In this document: positions 14,301 through 29,300 of the stretch, piece by piece | How the letters are laid out: the number at the start of each line of letters is the position of its first letter | Position numbering within the stretch: position 1 is the stretch's first letter | Assembly (NCBI RefSeq): GCF_011397635.1 | Contig: NC_064769.1 | Location: 14,401,207-14,465,206, forward strand | From: Epinephelus fuscoguttatus | Taxonomy: Eukaryota; Chordata; Actinopteri; Perciformes; Serranidae | Reading direction: 5' to 3' | DNA: 64,000 nt | The notes under the pieces: model-generated | The model's input: only the letters and a program-made list of their open reading frames with translations | What the model was told of the DNA's origin: nothing | Databases searched by the model: none | Position numbers and translations under genes: made by a program

Positions 14301-17300
14301 TTTTCACTTCTTTACCTTGCCATCAGGCAGCTGTTACCGACTATAAACTGAAGTCATTACAGCATTCTCTTCAAAGACACCAGCCTCCTTGACATTTATT
14401 CATTCATTTTCCATAACTGCTTACATGAATTCAGTTCAGTGTATTTACAGGCTGTATAAAAAAATATATAGTTGGAGCTCCCAAGGCCCCATACAACCAC
14501 CAAGTTCAGTTTCTCTCGCTTTATCCATGAACATCAAATGCACCCAGAGCTTTTCCACTTGTTATTGAACAGTCTAATTGTGTGTGTGATTTCATGTACG
14601 TGACTTCTCTGCTATTAAACATTCCGATAGCAATACCCCTCATCCATGCATTTGACTGAAAAAAAGTTCATGCTTTCACCTCCTGTTGGGAATAGAGTCA
14701 CCTTGTTCACTGTAGCAATATTAAAGCAAAACTAGATTTGCATTTGTATTCCCAGCTCTTTCATAATTAGCAGGTCAATCAGATACTTTTCTCATGTGAT
14801 GGTTGGCTTTGGTTTACCTTCTCATTCGTCAATGTGCTCATAAAACATGTCTTCTATAAAGACACTATTCAGGTTTTAAATGATTGCAGCTCTATACAGG
14901 GCAGAACTCTGCTTGTGCCACTTGTTGCCTACAGCAGAATTATAACAATCAAACAAATGTGCATTATTCGATTGTTTTGCCGTTTTTGCTCAGTCACATT
15001 TTTGATTAATTATCCGCCTGTGTGCTCACGTACATGTCCCACTTTAGTAAATACTCTGCACAGGTGGGATTAGTTGCACCTGCCTGTGCAGTTCTGGGCC
15101 AATAGACCTCATTTGAAATACATCATTACTTAGTAAAGGCCTTTATCCTGTTTTTTAAACTTAGATAACAAGACAAACTTGTAAGTTGGTTGCTGTGCTG
15201 CTTTACTGTAATGACAGCAACTCCAAAGTAAACATACACAGGGATTAATAACATCAGTCTTTTTAAATACACCAAGAAAACTTTTATAAGTTCCTGTTGT
15301 TCAGAGAAGGGGGAAGTATTGTTTGTGTAACTCCACTTTATTTACGATTATTACTTGTTTTTTGGAAGTGCCTGTGCTCCGACACAGTAACTCAAGTCTG
15401 TTTTCCTGTCCCATACAAATATTATTGTTGTTGATGTTAATAATTCACAGCACATACGCCCTAGAGCCCGCCATTATTGTGTGTCACTTTAATGGTGACG
15501 CATTTTGCACCATATTGTGAATAATATTGTTGTAGAAGTCGAGCCAATTGGTCGTGAGTAATTTCTGCAGGTCCTGCCATTAATATGTTAGTGTGCTGCT
15601 GGAAGTTCTCACAGTCAGTGTGGAGCTGTATTGTGAGTGGGAGGTGGAGGCAGGTTTTTCAACTCTGATTTACATTCATCATTCATCTTCTATATGGGGG
15701 GATATTTTACAAAACATTTTAATCTGTATTATTTTGTTTTAGATGAGATGTAAAAGAGCTGTTTAGCTACAGTCCTGTCAGCAGTTCAACTGAAGTGGTG
15801 ATATGCCCTATTCGGTGAAGGATAAGTCCCCATCCTGTTCCTTAAAAGCAGTGAGGAAGATGCAGTGAAGTGTAAGTTATCACAGTGAGAGCAGGGGAGG
15901 ACGTTAGTGTTAAGGAGCATTCCTTAGTGACGGATGCAGAGCACAAGCAGCAGCGAACATCCTCTCTCTCTCGTCTCTTATGTCTTCGGTGTATTGCCCT
16001 GCATGAATGAAAGTAGTGTTTTAGAAATATACAGTACATATAGTAGGTGTTCATAACTTTGCTACTACTGGATTCACTGTGTCATATTTCTTTAAGCAAA
16101 ATTGCAAACACAAGGACAACAAACATGGCCCCACATCTTTAAAGCTCTAACTTACAAATAAGACATTTCTTTTCCTTCTTTCAGATTCTAATAAGGCTTA
16201 TCATTTAAACATTTTCAGTATTACTGACAGAGAGTAATTTGATTTGAGTCCCTACAAATGCATTTTGACATCTGTTTCCATTTGACAGACTCTAATACAA
16301 AACATGCCTTTGCCAGAAAGACTGTGACTCTAAGTATTCTTGCTCTTAATGTTTCCTAAAGCCTGGAGTTGTTATATCAGAATAGTTTGACAACTGTTGT
16401 TTAGATGATTTTGACCTGTTGCCCAGAGCGCACATACTTAAGCACTCTACAGTAGTTGTCCAGTATGTGGAGGACAGGCTGTAAATGAAGATAAATATTC
16501 TCTGTCAAAGCCTTCATGTCTTCAAAGGCATGTAAGGGGCGTGGGGTAACTGTCAGCTACCAGCTAAATATCTACCGTAAATAAACAGGAGGACTGACAA
16601 GAAGTGAACATAAATCAAATATATAACTACAGGACAGTGTATAAGATTAAGGGTTAGGGGGGATTAGTGGCATCTAGTGGTGAGGACTGCAGATTGCAAC
16701 TAGCTGAATTTTCTCTTGGTTAGGATTTCCTCAGTGTTCATTGTTCAGGAGGTTTTTACAGCGAGCGAAAGTATCTACATTCGTATCTTCATCTCCACCA
16801 CAAACAGATCAAGTGATTTAAACTGGTAAAATCACTGAATAAAGCTGTTTCATGTTACAAGTCAGTGTTTCTCCTACACTGTTCAGCATGTCACAGATGG
16901 GCTGATAGCCCAGCGCCTGCTAATGTGTGCTCACCTTTTTTCTCTAATAACTTAAGATCCAGACGTTAAGTAGATCTTAACTGGAGCCGAGCTATTTTGC
17001 AGATGTCTCTTGCTTTCCAAAACAAATAAAGCTGTTGATTTAAACTTTAACTTTAATAAAGCAGTTTCATGTAAAAAAATAAATAAATAAATAAATAAAC
17101 AGTGTTTTTCCAATGCTGTCTTCAAGGAGGGGCTGCTAACTACGATGGCAGATGCGAAAACGTGCATGGCCCTATCTCACGCCAGTGGTTTGTCTTGGCT
17201 ACTGTAGTAACATGGCAGTGCAACATGGGGATCTCTGTGCATTTTAAATATTAAGGGCTCATTCTAAGGTAAAGAAAACACCTTTACTTATTTAATTATT

Positions 17301-20300
17301 AATTATTCACTGAAGAAAACATACTTATATTCCATTTCTGCTAATATATCCCCCATAATCCTACACACTGAACCTTTGAATCAGAGTTATTATTTCATAT
17401 GGCATAAGTACATGTGTGTTAAGACAGAGGCAGGTATAAGAGATTGCCATCTGTGCTGGTGTTCTAGCATTTTGATATAATCTACATGGTCTGACCTTAA
17501 ATATTACTTTTAATACATGCTCAATGGTCGTAGATCCTAAATCACATGAATCATATGATTTATGTGGTATGGTCTGTTGCCCATTCAACATTTTCAGATC
17601 ACAGCCCTTTTCCCTTCTCTAATCCACATATCAACAGTTTATTTCTGATATTTTGGTTTCTTAGCATCCCTCTCTTGTTCCTTTTGGCTGCAGCTCATTC
17701 ACCCATCTGTTTCTTTCCATGAACTGTAGTGTGGTCACGCTTTGGTCACGCTGTGGTTTTGCGATGGTTAAGAGATGTGGTGATATGTAAACCACAGGCT
17801 GTGGTTTTTCTGCTGTCATGCCTCTGCCCCATGTATCCAAGACTGTGCTCCAGTTGTAGTCAACATGTCGCTACATTCTACCCAGAAAAAAGACAATATG
17901 GCAGTTATTTATTACATTAGAAAACAGTATTTGTACACCTCCCTACTGTGAAACTGGAACTTCTTGACAAGTAAATCAGTGAATTGAAAGCAACTAAATG
18001 TGTGTTGCTTTTTTTTCATAGTTAATTGTTATTCACGGTTGGGCGCCTTAATGTATTCCCCTATAAGTGAAAAAGTGAAAAGAATAAACTGCTGACTTCT
18101 CAGTTCTGATGGACAGCAGCTACCCTGAGGAAATGTTCGCCTGTACCAGTGAACAAACCACCATAGACCGGTCCAGTTGCGTTAAATTGTAAACAGCTGC
18201 AGCATCAATGTTAATAACACATTTTGGAAGTGGTGGTTCTTGGCAGCACAGATGTTGCCGCTTCCATTGAGAATTTTGCTCGTATGCTGCTGAATTTTAA
18301 TATTTGTGAGTCAGTTGTAATTTTATTTAATGATATTCACCACTACCAACACCATTAATGTGTTCGTCTATCTGTCATGACCATGTTATACAGCAGTTGT
18401 AGAGCTGCACGATGCTGTTTGTATTAGTCAGACATTTAACTTCCCTCTCACCTTGTCCTCTTCTCTCCACTCAAGAATGTGAATATGTTTTATTTTCAAG
18501 GAAACATGCACGTTAATAAGTATTATTTCAAATTCTGGCTAATTTACAGCAGTCCCTGGACTGAATATCATATTTCACTATACACAAGTATTAAAAATAA
18601 CATGCAAACCACAAAGCCTCAAGTGGGCTAACGTATGTCACATACCACACATCTCCAACCTTGCACACTGCATGTCATCAGAACATATGAACCAGACAAA
18701 AGGAAACATATCATACAGTAATTACCTCACATGTAGAAATTGTTACCCTCATATTATTTTTTTTTAAGTTTTTTTTCAAACCAATTAAACAAGTTAGATT
18801 AATACAAATTGCTTTGAGATTGATTTGATAAAACTTAATTCCCTTGCGAATTACTAATTGAGGTCATTTATTAAAAGTTAACAGTTCTCTTTATTTAGTG
18901 ATATTCTTTATTTTGCTTAAATCCACAAATGTTAATTTCATGGTAGCACTAGAGGAAAAGCCAGCATCAAAGTCATTAAAGGAATACTTTGCAGATTTTC
19001 AACAAGCTTTGTATCATAACAATGCAGATAGTATACATAAATGAACCATGGTAAACTCTCCATGTTACCAGCGCCCAGATCACCCTGCTTATCTCTCAGC
19101 TGAAATATGTTGGATTTTCTCTTGCTCTGCTCGAACTTAAGATTGTACTTCTGCATTTTGGTATGCCTGCCGCCACAGACACAAAGAGTATAAACGTGGA
19201 TTGAAAAAGAGACCCGCCCCTCTCTCTCTCTCTTTCTGTCTCTCTCAAACTCAGACCAAACTCTAATCAATTAGTAAAACTAGACAGCGCTGATCAAATA
19301 ACAAACCAAATTATGTTACTGTATTGCCTATTTCTCATCTAAAATGTTTTCAGAAATATATTTTGGTGCACTGTTTAGCTGTAATATGAGACTTTGTGAA
19401 CAAGAAGTGGGCACCATACTGTTTCCTGCACCGTGAAAACTCAGGCTAAAAAAACTTGTTCCCGCATTGCCTTCTTCTCACCTCAGATCTTTTCAGAAGC
19501 ATATTTAGCTTACCGTTTAACTGTAATTTTAGATTGTTTGTTACTAGCCACTAGCCATCAGCATGAGCATTTATTGGTGCAGTGCAGTGAATTCTGGTAG
19601 TTACCTCTCTATTGATCAACCCTTATTTCTTTTTTTCTGTTCATGTGGTACCAATTTTAAAAGTATTTGCATCTTTCTACTACATAGACAGCCCAGTTTT
19701 ATTAGAAGACCATCTTTCCAGCAGTGAAATACTTCTTTAAGATACACCATCTGTGAACCATGTCTGTACAAAATTTTATACCTATCTATAGATTGAAATA
19801 TCTAACAGGATAAGTTAGAATTGTGTTCTGTATCTGTACAAAATATGCACAAAATCTTATGGAAATCCATCCAATAGTTGTCGAAATGTTGTTGCTCCAG
19901 TCTAGACCAAAAGTGGTGGACTGTCAGTAAGGCTAAACACAGGAGATGTAGAGGCGAGAATCCGGCACACACACTTGAGAAAAACAGATCATAGAAGCCA
20001 TAAATATCCAAATTCTGTGCATCCAAGTCTGAACACAAAAAGACTCCAGTCACCTCATGTAGCCTTATAACACTTCATTTGATGCTCCCCAGTGTGATTG
20101 CTGTTAAGCCTTGTCTAGTCCCTCAGTAAATGAACTGTATCGATTTCTCTCCCACATAGCGGCTTGAAGCCCTATTGTTATGTGGCCTGAATGAATCATA
20201 GATTGATTAATTCCAAGTTGTTTTTTTTATTGTACTTCATGTATTTCTTGTTAAATCATCAGGAGGTGGTGGTGACACAGTAGACCAAGTCTAGCTACTG

Positions 20301-23300
20301 AAAGGTCTTAGCTGAGAATAAAAGAACATCTGCTTTTTACATCTAAATCTTTATGAGTATTGTTGGAGTGGACCTTACTTTTCTACATCGAGATGAAAGA
20401 TATTCTTTTTAAAAGGCAAATAATTTCTCATAAACTGCTGTTGATTTTAGTTCACCTTTCAGCAGGCGTGTTCTTCAGGGACCAGCTTCCTTAAAATCTA
20501 TTTTTCATCCACATTTTTTGCATCCTCTGCATGTAGTGTGGCTATTCATGTTGCAGTGCTTATTTTTTAGCAGCTTTTTCCACTCTGTTAACGTAATGAG
20601 CTGTTAAATCTGTTAATAATAACAAATTAATTAAATTACTCATAATCCCTTCAAGACTCTTAACATTTCCCTGAAGTGGAGGTTGAACGCTTTCACAGTA
20701 ACCTCAGTGTTTGAAGGGGATTGGTAATATCTGGCTTGTGTCCAGTAGACTGGTTTGAGTTAGAAACACATGGAAGGGCTGATGACGGTTTACTGTAACA
20801 GGCCACAGACAGCCATGCTCGGTATAATTTCCTGAAGTGTCAGTATCAGACATCACACACACTTCTGCACTTGTCCTCAGCTTTTAAGTTAAAGTTTATA
20901 TAAAGGAAAATCAGAGTTTTTCAACTCAAAATGTGACATAAAAGCCGATAGATTTCATTATGGATTACACTACACATTTTATAACATGTGGTCTGAGTCA
21001 AATCCGATTTGTTTGAGCCGTGAACACCACTGAGGAAACGCAGCAAAGAGAGGCAGAGGCCTGGGCTGTCTCTGTTACAGCTGACTTGTAGTATTTTAGC
21101 TCCAGCTGTCCGCCAAAGCTGAGCGAAGCTGAAGTGCTTTGCTGCAGTGTGTCTCATTGAAAAACTGCCGGTTTTGTTGGATTATGTTGCAGATGCCAGC
21201 ACAGCAGGAGCACTGTACATGGCCAAAGTAGCTGCTAACAGCAGATGGATTGCAGAGCTAATATGGGGAGAGGTCCTTATTTAGAACCACCCTTTTCTGC
21301 CACACAAAAAGTAGCCATTGTTCAGTTGCTGTGTATTATAACTAATGTATTCCCTGCATGTTTATGACATGTTGGTCAGGCAGGCAGGAACATTTGTTTG
21401 CCATTTCCGAGTTGGGATGTTAGTGTGGGCTCATTGTGGTAACGTCACACCCAAGCCAAGATGGTACATGCAGTCAGTGTGAGACTGTTTTGTCATGATA
21501 TGATTTTTTTTCTGTTGTGGGCATACTGGTGTTTTAAAGCAGTAGTTCTGCAATTTTGGGAAAACATGCTTATTTGTTTTATTAGATAAGCAGATGAATT
21601 CGCCACCACTCTCACAGGTATGATAAATATGAAGCTGGAGCAGCTGATTGTTTTTACACTTTGTTTTTTGTACAGATTAAACAAATGAGAAATAACATGC
21701 TCATTAGTGAGTTTTAGATGTGCTCATAGTCTGATTTTATCATTGGACAGAGCCAGAGGAGTTGTTTCCCCCTGTTTCGAGTCTTCGTGCTAAGCTAAGC
21801 TAACCAGCTGCTAGTTGTAGCATCATATTAAAAGTACAGATGTAAGAGTGAGAAATATGTTCTCATTAAACTTTCTGCCAGAAAGTGAATACATATATAT
21901 ATTTCAATCAGGAGAGACTCATTTTTTATAGTAAAAAGAATATTTATTAGCATGTGCACATAAGAATAAAAATGTGGAAAGTCTTTGGCGATTAGACCCC
22001 GTAGAGGTGGATGATTTAAGGAGGGTGATGAATCCGCAGTCGAATAGGGAACCCCCCAGGGTCTAGATGCTGGCGGTGGAAGAGGTGGGAAGAAGAGATG
22101 AGAGGAAGATGGAGAAGTGCTGATGATCTGGATGAGTAGAAGAATGAGCCTTTGTTGAGCTTGTCCTGGACTCTGGATACGATTGCTGGAAGTAAATGGG
22201 GTGGAGGGTGGGTGCAAAGATTCTGCCTAAAATGATGGCTGACAGCCGCAAAACAGAAAGCAGATTTTAACTTTTGCAGTGGCATCCTGATTGGCAAAGT
22301 TTGATTGGATCACTAGAAGAGTGAACACCCATAGTCAGCTGATTAGAGGAAGCAGTGGGAGGGTGATGGAGAGAATTGTGAATGGATGAGCACAAAGAAA
22401 GCTTTCCTGATTAAACTTACGCTGAGCTTCATTTCACAAAATGTTGAAGTATGGTAGACTATAGTAAGCACAGTGACAGACCTTTGTAACTTCATGCTCT
22501 GACAACATAGTTTTTAGCATGTTTACCAGGCCTTCCCATCCCGACTGTCACAAGAGAGAAAATGAAAACAAAAAGGAAAGAATTAAAAGTCGAGTTTTGA
22601 ATTAGTGACATTAAATTGAGCAATGCATTTGCACAATTTTCTAACCAGACTGCTTGTTTGTTTTAAATGAGGGGCCTTACCAAGGGTATTGTACCAAAGC
22701 TGTGTGACTGTCACGGGCTGTGAACACTGAGTTCAGACAGTCATTAACCAATAGGTTATGTTAATGTACCATGTTAGTGATCAAATGGGGCGCCATTATT
22801 TCTCTGGGCAGATGTATGTATGCACTCACCCTGGATACAGATAGAAACAGCATTGCAGAGAGCAATTCATTTTGAATGTAAGAGAGGGGAGTTTGTCCAA
22901 GAGGATATTTGTCATGTAAAAGGCCAACTACCTTTGTTTTTATTTTTCAGAAGAATATGATACTATATTTTGTGTTTTTGTGTCCTAGTCTGGCCTGGCT
23001 TTCTTTTCCTAATATCATACGGTCATTTCCACTTCCAGTTGCTCTGTTTGCCTCTGTGTTTCATTTACCCCATAATCACCTACATGTGCATTATGATTTC
23101 TTTCTGTGGGCTGACAGTGAGATACTATATTTCTGTCTATTCAACAGCATTTAGTTTTTAATACTTAGGGCCCAGTTGTTCAGAAGTAATCTGATCAGGA
23201 TTTCAGATTTGATTAAATATTGAAAATAGGTTCTTAAAATAGAAAAGGATTCTGACATCAGGTTAGATCATATAATCCAGTCCTGGTTTTGATCTGGATC

Positions 23301-26300
23301 CAACCTTCATGAGTGTTCAAAATGTTTTAGTAGAATTGGGATACCTTTGATCCAAAAAAAATCAGGATTATCCTTAAACCAGCAGACGGGTGGATTCAGG
23401 GTAGATTTCAGGACCAAAATGGAATAAAACTTTTGTGGATAAAGTAGACATTAGGCTCCGAGATAAGCCTTTTAGTAAAATAAATAAATAAAGGATTTTG
23501 CCGGATATAATAATCTTACAACAATAACAACCTCCACACTAAACTGTCTTAATATTTTGTGTTTTTTCTTTTGCAAAGATTTAGCCATTTTAATGCCAGC
23601 ACCTCCCCATGTACGAATGTTGAATCAAAGCAAATTCCCTCCCGACCATTTTTGCAAGGCCACTGATGCTGCAAGTTTAGTAGTGTCAAAGACAGTGGTG
23701 ATTGGTTTAGAGAAATACAAACAACCCAGGGTTTTTGCCTTAGTGCAAAATTATGATGGGTTCAGGCAGCCCTGGAACAGCACGAGATAGGTCTGACTAT
23801 GTAAGACTATGATGTGGTTAATGCACTTTTGAGTGTTTTGTATATTGAGATACACTCCCATCAGACAACATGTAATATAAAAGAGGTTGCTTTAAGTAAA
23901 TAACCAATGGAGAGACATCGCTCTATTAAACCTTTTAGCCTCATTAAGCTCACAGTTTTGCTTTTTATGGATTCCAGTGGGTTGATGTCATTGTAGGCTG
24001 TTGTTTTCTTACATTAGTATGTCTGGCAGCCTGTCTTGGAGTCCGTCTGTCCCTTATTAGCTAGAAATGTATAAATGGAACTTGAAAATACACTGAGTTA
24101 AGTTTTTCCCAAGGAAATCCTCACAACTGCGTGTGAACTGTGGTGTTAGGTATATAGGTGTAATATTCTCAGTGATGATCATCGTTAAACATTTATTAGC
24201 ACTTTTATCAGCCAGATATTCTATCTGGTGTCATCTTAGTGCAACACCAGATACCGTTAGATATTAAACACATTTTATTTGTGTTGTTGAGGTATTGTGT
24301 CAGTAACAGCTGGCTCCAACTGGCCCCATTCCTTATAAATTTCAGTGCTTGCATGAAACTCTTAAACAGCTGAGTTGTTGTTGGACCCCATAGTCTTTGA
24401 AATGTCCCTTTAGTCTTCACTCTGAGTTACACCGCTAAGTGCTTTGGGGTTATAGTGCTACAACTGATGTCTGTAATGGCGCACCTCCGCCTGTGGAGAA
24501 ACATATTTCTCCAACACCGTTTACCTTTTATGGCATCTCCAAACCATCGGTTGTGATTACATTATAATTACAGACAATAATGGGACATTATGCAGCAGAG
24601 CTGAGGTAACAGCAGCATGTTTGGAAGAGGAATGTTAGTGAATTAATAATCATGACTAAAAGTCTACCACTACAGAGTGAATTATGGTCTGCAACAATCC
24701 CTGATGTCTGATTCTTTCCTTTTCTTAGTGTAGTATTTTTAGGAGAATAAATGACCTTTCCAAGAGTTTTTTCAGTTTGTAGGTTTGGAAAACACAAAGG
24801 TATCCAGGCACTCTGAAGATGTACTGTCTGTACTTCATTTTTTTATGTGTTCCTATAAACCCATTTTCCTCAGGGTTTGTTTTTTGGATACAGCACTGGC
24901 AGAGGTATCTGTCCCTCTTAATATACTGTATTTTGTCTGGTTCTGGAAATGCTAATGTGTTGCTTAACTTTATCTCCTGTTTGTCATGACGACCACCGTG
25001 TGCTGACGGAGACAGGACACAGTTTGACATGCTGGAGTTCTAAATGACAAAGCATAAATCTCTACAACATCCAAACCAGGAGGCCTTACAAACAATCGCT
25101 TGTACCTTTATTCATTTGTTTATATTACACTATGGTGACCCTGAAGCAGCAGAGAGGGAGTCTGATGTTTTTATGTGTGTGTCTCTGTGTGTGCCTTGTG
25201 TTTGTCTGCAAGTGTCTCTAAGCATAACTGACAGGGTTTATATGAAAGTGAAAGCATTAAACCTGCCTTAAGTATATGGTTATCAATAACATTAAATATC
25301 CTGTCCTCTTTGTTATTTATTGTGGTTAAGTAGTTGTACATAAAAGTCATGGAATGAGGAATACATGATGACTACAGGAAGGGGAGACAGAGCAGTTTCT
25401 TTCATCCAAAGATTCTCAGTCTTTTCTGACAGCAGAATAAACTGTGATACATGTAGAGCAACGTATGACCGTAGTTCTTGAAAAATGGACTTCAAGTCTA
25501 CAGCAGAGATATACGAGTGAGCCTGTGGTGCAGAGTTTAGAGAGCAGAGCATTGACCCCACTAGTGGAGAATACAGAATACTATGTAGGCAGTATATCTG
25601 CAGAATACATGAAAAGATGAACAGGTTATTATGCCTGCGTCAGGGTTTTGGATTTGAAATTAACAGCTAAAAGACAGTGAGATGTCAGTGAGGAGACTAC
25701 ATCAATAAACTGGAGGCTGGAGGGAAAATCTGTAGTCCAGACAGGAGAAGATTGAGTTATTGTTGAGGAGGAAACAACTGATTTAACAGATGGTTTTATG
25801 CAAACATACTGAATGAGTTGATCCTTTGTTGAGGGTGTTGCACAAGAGTCAGGAACCACCATGGTTCTGTCAACAATGGCAAATTGAGGCTTGCTAGCAT
25901 TTATTAATGACAATGATTGGAAAGGAAGAGTTGATTACAGCATATTAATTGAAATATTTGTTGAACTATTAACTGATCCTGACTTTTATGTCACTCTTAA
26001 CCCACACCATTCAGCATGAGCAGGCTAATCAGCGCTAGTATGAAAGTTGTGTCCTCACCACATCACTACAAACATCTTCTCTTGAGTGGAATGCAGACAT
26101 GTTATTGTATATCACTGCTAGACAAATAAGCCTCCACTGAGCTGACTGCATGTGTTGTCTCACAGCTGCATGTGGTTGTGTGTGTGTGTGATACCCTTTA
26201 GTTTCGGAATTGTTATCCCTGTTAGAGAGAAGAGCATGCTGGGATGTGATGAAGCGGGCCTCTCATGTGAAGGTGCACGTACTCATCCAGTTTTTGCTCA

Positions 26301-29300
26301 TGCTATAGTTGCTTTCACTTGAATTTGTGTGTGTCGGTGTGAATTAGTGTGTTTCATTACAAGACAACACCAGACCAGGCCAGTCCACCATGTTGGTTCA
26401 GGGGAGGTCCAGTGTTTATAAGGTAATTAGAGTGCTTATGGTTAACCCTGGGTAACTGAGGTCAGACTAATCTATGTCTGGATTTGTGAGGGGGGGGGGT
26501 GTAAAATGATACGGATCACTGGCAAAATTAAATAACCTCTAGGTCTTAAAGCCTCAGGTGGCAAAACAGTCAGATTGTCTGTGATGTGCTCCTTCTGAAC
26601 AACTGCTGGACTCACAGTCTGCTGCGTCTGAAGTAAAATGTTAGTCAACAAGCTGGTAGTGTGTGCGTGCAGGCATGTGACTCTGGAAACTCATTGATAT
26701 TCATGTAGAAAAGTGTCATGAATGCATTTGGGATAACCCCCCCCCCCCCTGTTCTCTCGCTCATGAATATGAATGAAATCCACATGTGTTTTGAATCTGT
26801 CTGCTGATTAGCATGAAGTACATGAGCAACTAACAAGCTTGCACAGCATTGTATTCTTAGCTGTTGTTATGAAAGGTGTTAAGGCTCTGTGCATAATGAC
26901 TCAGCATGATCTTGTTTTGTGTGCCGAATATTATAAAGAGCTTCGTCTCTAATTACCCGTGTTTAATCTTTTGGATAGAAGTTATTCTATTAAATGCTAC
27001 GACGACAAAGACACATTCATATCATGCTCTTTGACTTTCCCCTAGTGTGTCACTGTGAAGAGTGATTTAGATCTTTCTGCTGTTCAGACACAGTGAGAGG
27101 AGCTGAGGGAGACTATCAAATAGCTTTTTGAGAATCAATAAAAGATATTGGGTCAGACAGTTGTTTAAATATAAGTAAGGCTGTTTGGAAAGAATTATAT
27201 CCTCTTAGATTTAAGCGTCAGTGTGCTTTAGCAGAGGCGGGAGTTCATGCACTCTGTATACCCACTCCATTTATATGAAGAGTTTCTTTTTAAAGAGTTA
27301 ACTTGGCCCTCATCATGGGAAAACATTACAGTTTTTCCCCAAGCAACTTAAATACTTGCAATTCTGGAAAGGTGTGTTTGGACTGCAAGCACTAATTGTA
27401 GTTGCCACAACATGTTCTTTGACAAAAATCTCTCTAAAGTAGTAATTATTATGACTGCAGTGTCGTTTGAATGTCTTTCTAACCGCACAATAACACTTAA
27501 AACCAAATTTAAATCAAATTTCAGCACTAACGTAGCTATACATCTGGTATGTGATGAGAATGTTATTTTCCTGTGTCAGCAGTTTATCTCTGAGACCCTC
27601 CATATTAAAGACCTGACAGATTTGTGACCCCTGTCCCATAAATCATGGAGTTGGTTTCAGGTTATTTTATTGCTTCAGTGCATTGACCTTCAGCTTAGTA
27701 TCCATCACCCACAGTCTGTACTAGGCATGTTGTTTTAACTTTTAGACAGGTCATATCACTACCATCTCAGTTTTGCATGTCTGCCTCTCTCAGTCTGCCT
27801 GTTTTCAGATCCATGTGTCAAAATAAAAAAGGTTATCATAGGGACAACGTAAGAAATAAACAATTTTAAATTAAATCAGCCTAAATGGAAAATGCCAGAT
27901 AACACAGTCATTGTGTTTTAAAAATGCTTTAATGTGCAAAGTAACCAAATATCACTTAGATTTTAGATTTGTTTATTTAATGACATAATGAGAGACAGAA
28001 CAATAAGATAGAGGAGGCTATTATCAGGCCGCTAATAAGCATTTCCCTGAATGATAATGTAATGAAAATACAGTTCAATACAAAATGTACTTCAACACAG
28101 ATACAAACCCCATTTCCATGGGATGTTATCGCTTCTCTCATGATCTGCTGGAGACGGACATTGATGTTTGTTTTCTCATGATTGTTCAACCAGCCCTGGT
28201 TATTTTGCTAAGCTGGTTATTTGCTATAAGTTCCCTCTGTCTTCATGGGGATGTTATTATGACATGAAATATTGGTTCACACAGGAAACTATCCTCAAAG
28301 CACAAAAACAACCAGCAACAACACATGTTGAGTTGTAATCCACTTACACAATTTAAAGACTAGGCACAGAAACAACTTTCCACAGTTTAACATGCACTGG
28401 TACAATTTACTGCACAGTTATCTTTGCATAAAATAAAAGCATGCAGTACTTCCATGCTTAATAAATATCCTACATTTCTAAAACAATTTAGGGTGTTCCA
28501 AGCAGACTGCCAAACAAGACATCAACATACCAGAGAGCTTATTAACAAGACTTAGAGTCTATAGCCATGCTTGCATCACTGCTCCTCTAATAGATCAATA
28601 ACTAGATACTGGACAACAAGATGGTGCCAAAAAAAGTTCATAGCTTCAGGGTTTACTTCCGTGGTATGCAGCTCACTAAATATGCACAGTAGTATTACAC
28701 CCTCTAGCTCTGCCCAAGAGTTGCCACTCAGCTCAAATTTGACATTATGATGACATTACAGATTTTGATACTGCTTTTGTCAGCTCGAGGAAACTTTCAC
28801 GAATTTAAAACCACCACAGATCAAAAACTCATAATAGAAAGAGTTATAGTTGATATTGTTTGCAGTTTGAGGTGTCCTGTCAACAGTTTTACAGACATAT
28901 CTTTTACCATCGTGCGTATGGGAAAAAATACTTTTTGGGCTGCAGTTTATTTTTTTGCTGCAGTACTGCAAGTGGCCACTGGAAAAAACTGGAAGCAAGG
29001 CTGAGCTGTGCTCCTAGGGTCCTGTGCAATTCTTCAGGCACAGTGCTTTAGTGCAGTGGTTCCCAACTGGTCCAGTCATGGGGTCCAGATTTCTTTCATT
29101 AGTTCAAGGTCCACACAGTTTAATACATTCAGTGTCATACTTGTGTTTGGCCATGTTGTTAAGCTAGTTTGCTGTCTATGTCAAGTAGCTGTCATTAGTC
29201 ACTCGCTCTACAACAGAAAATTGCACTTCAAAATAAAAGCTATGTGCCAGAAATTCACTGTACTTAAAAATGAAGTGTCTTTTTTGCAAACTTAACACTT

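Noticed and set aside
21828..22297. Overlapping minus-strand frames rich in Ser, Pro and His
   Set aside because: They come from a purine-rich AG tract read in reverse; three frames open together is a composition effect.
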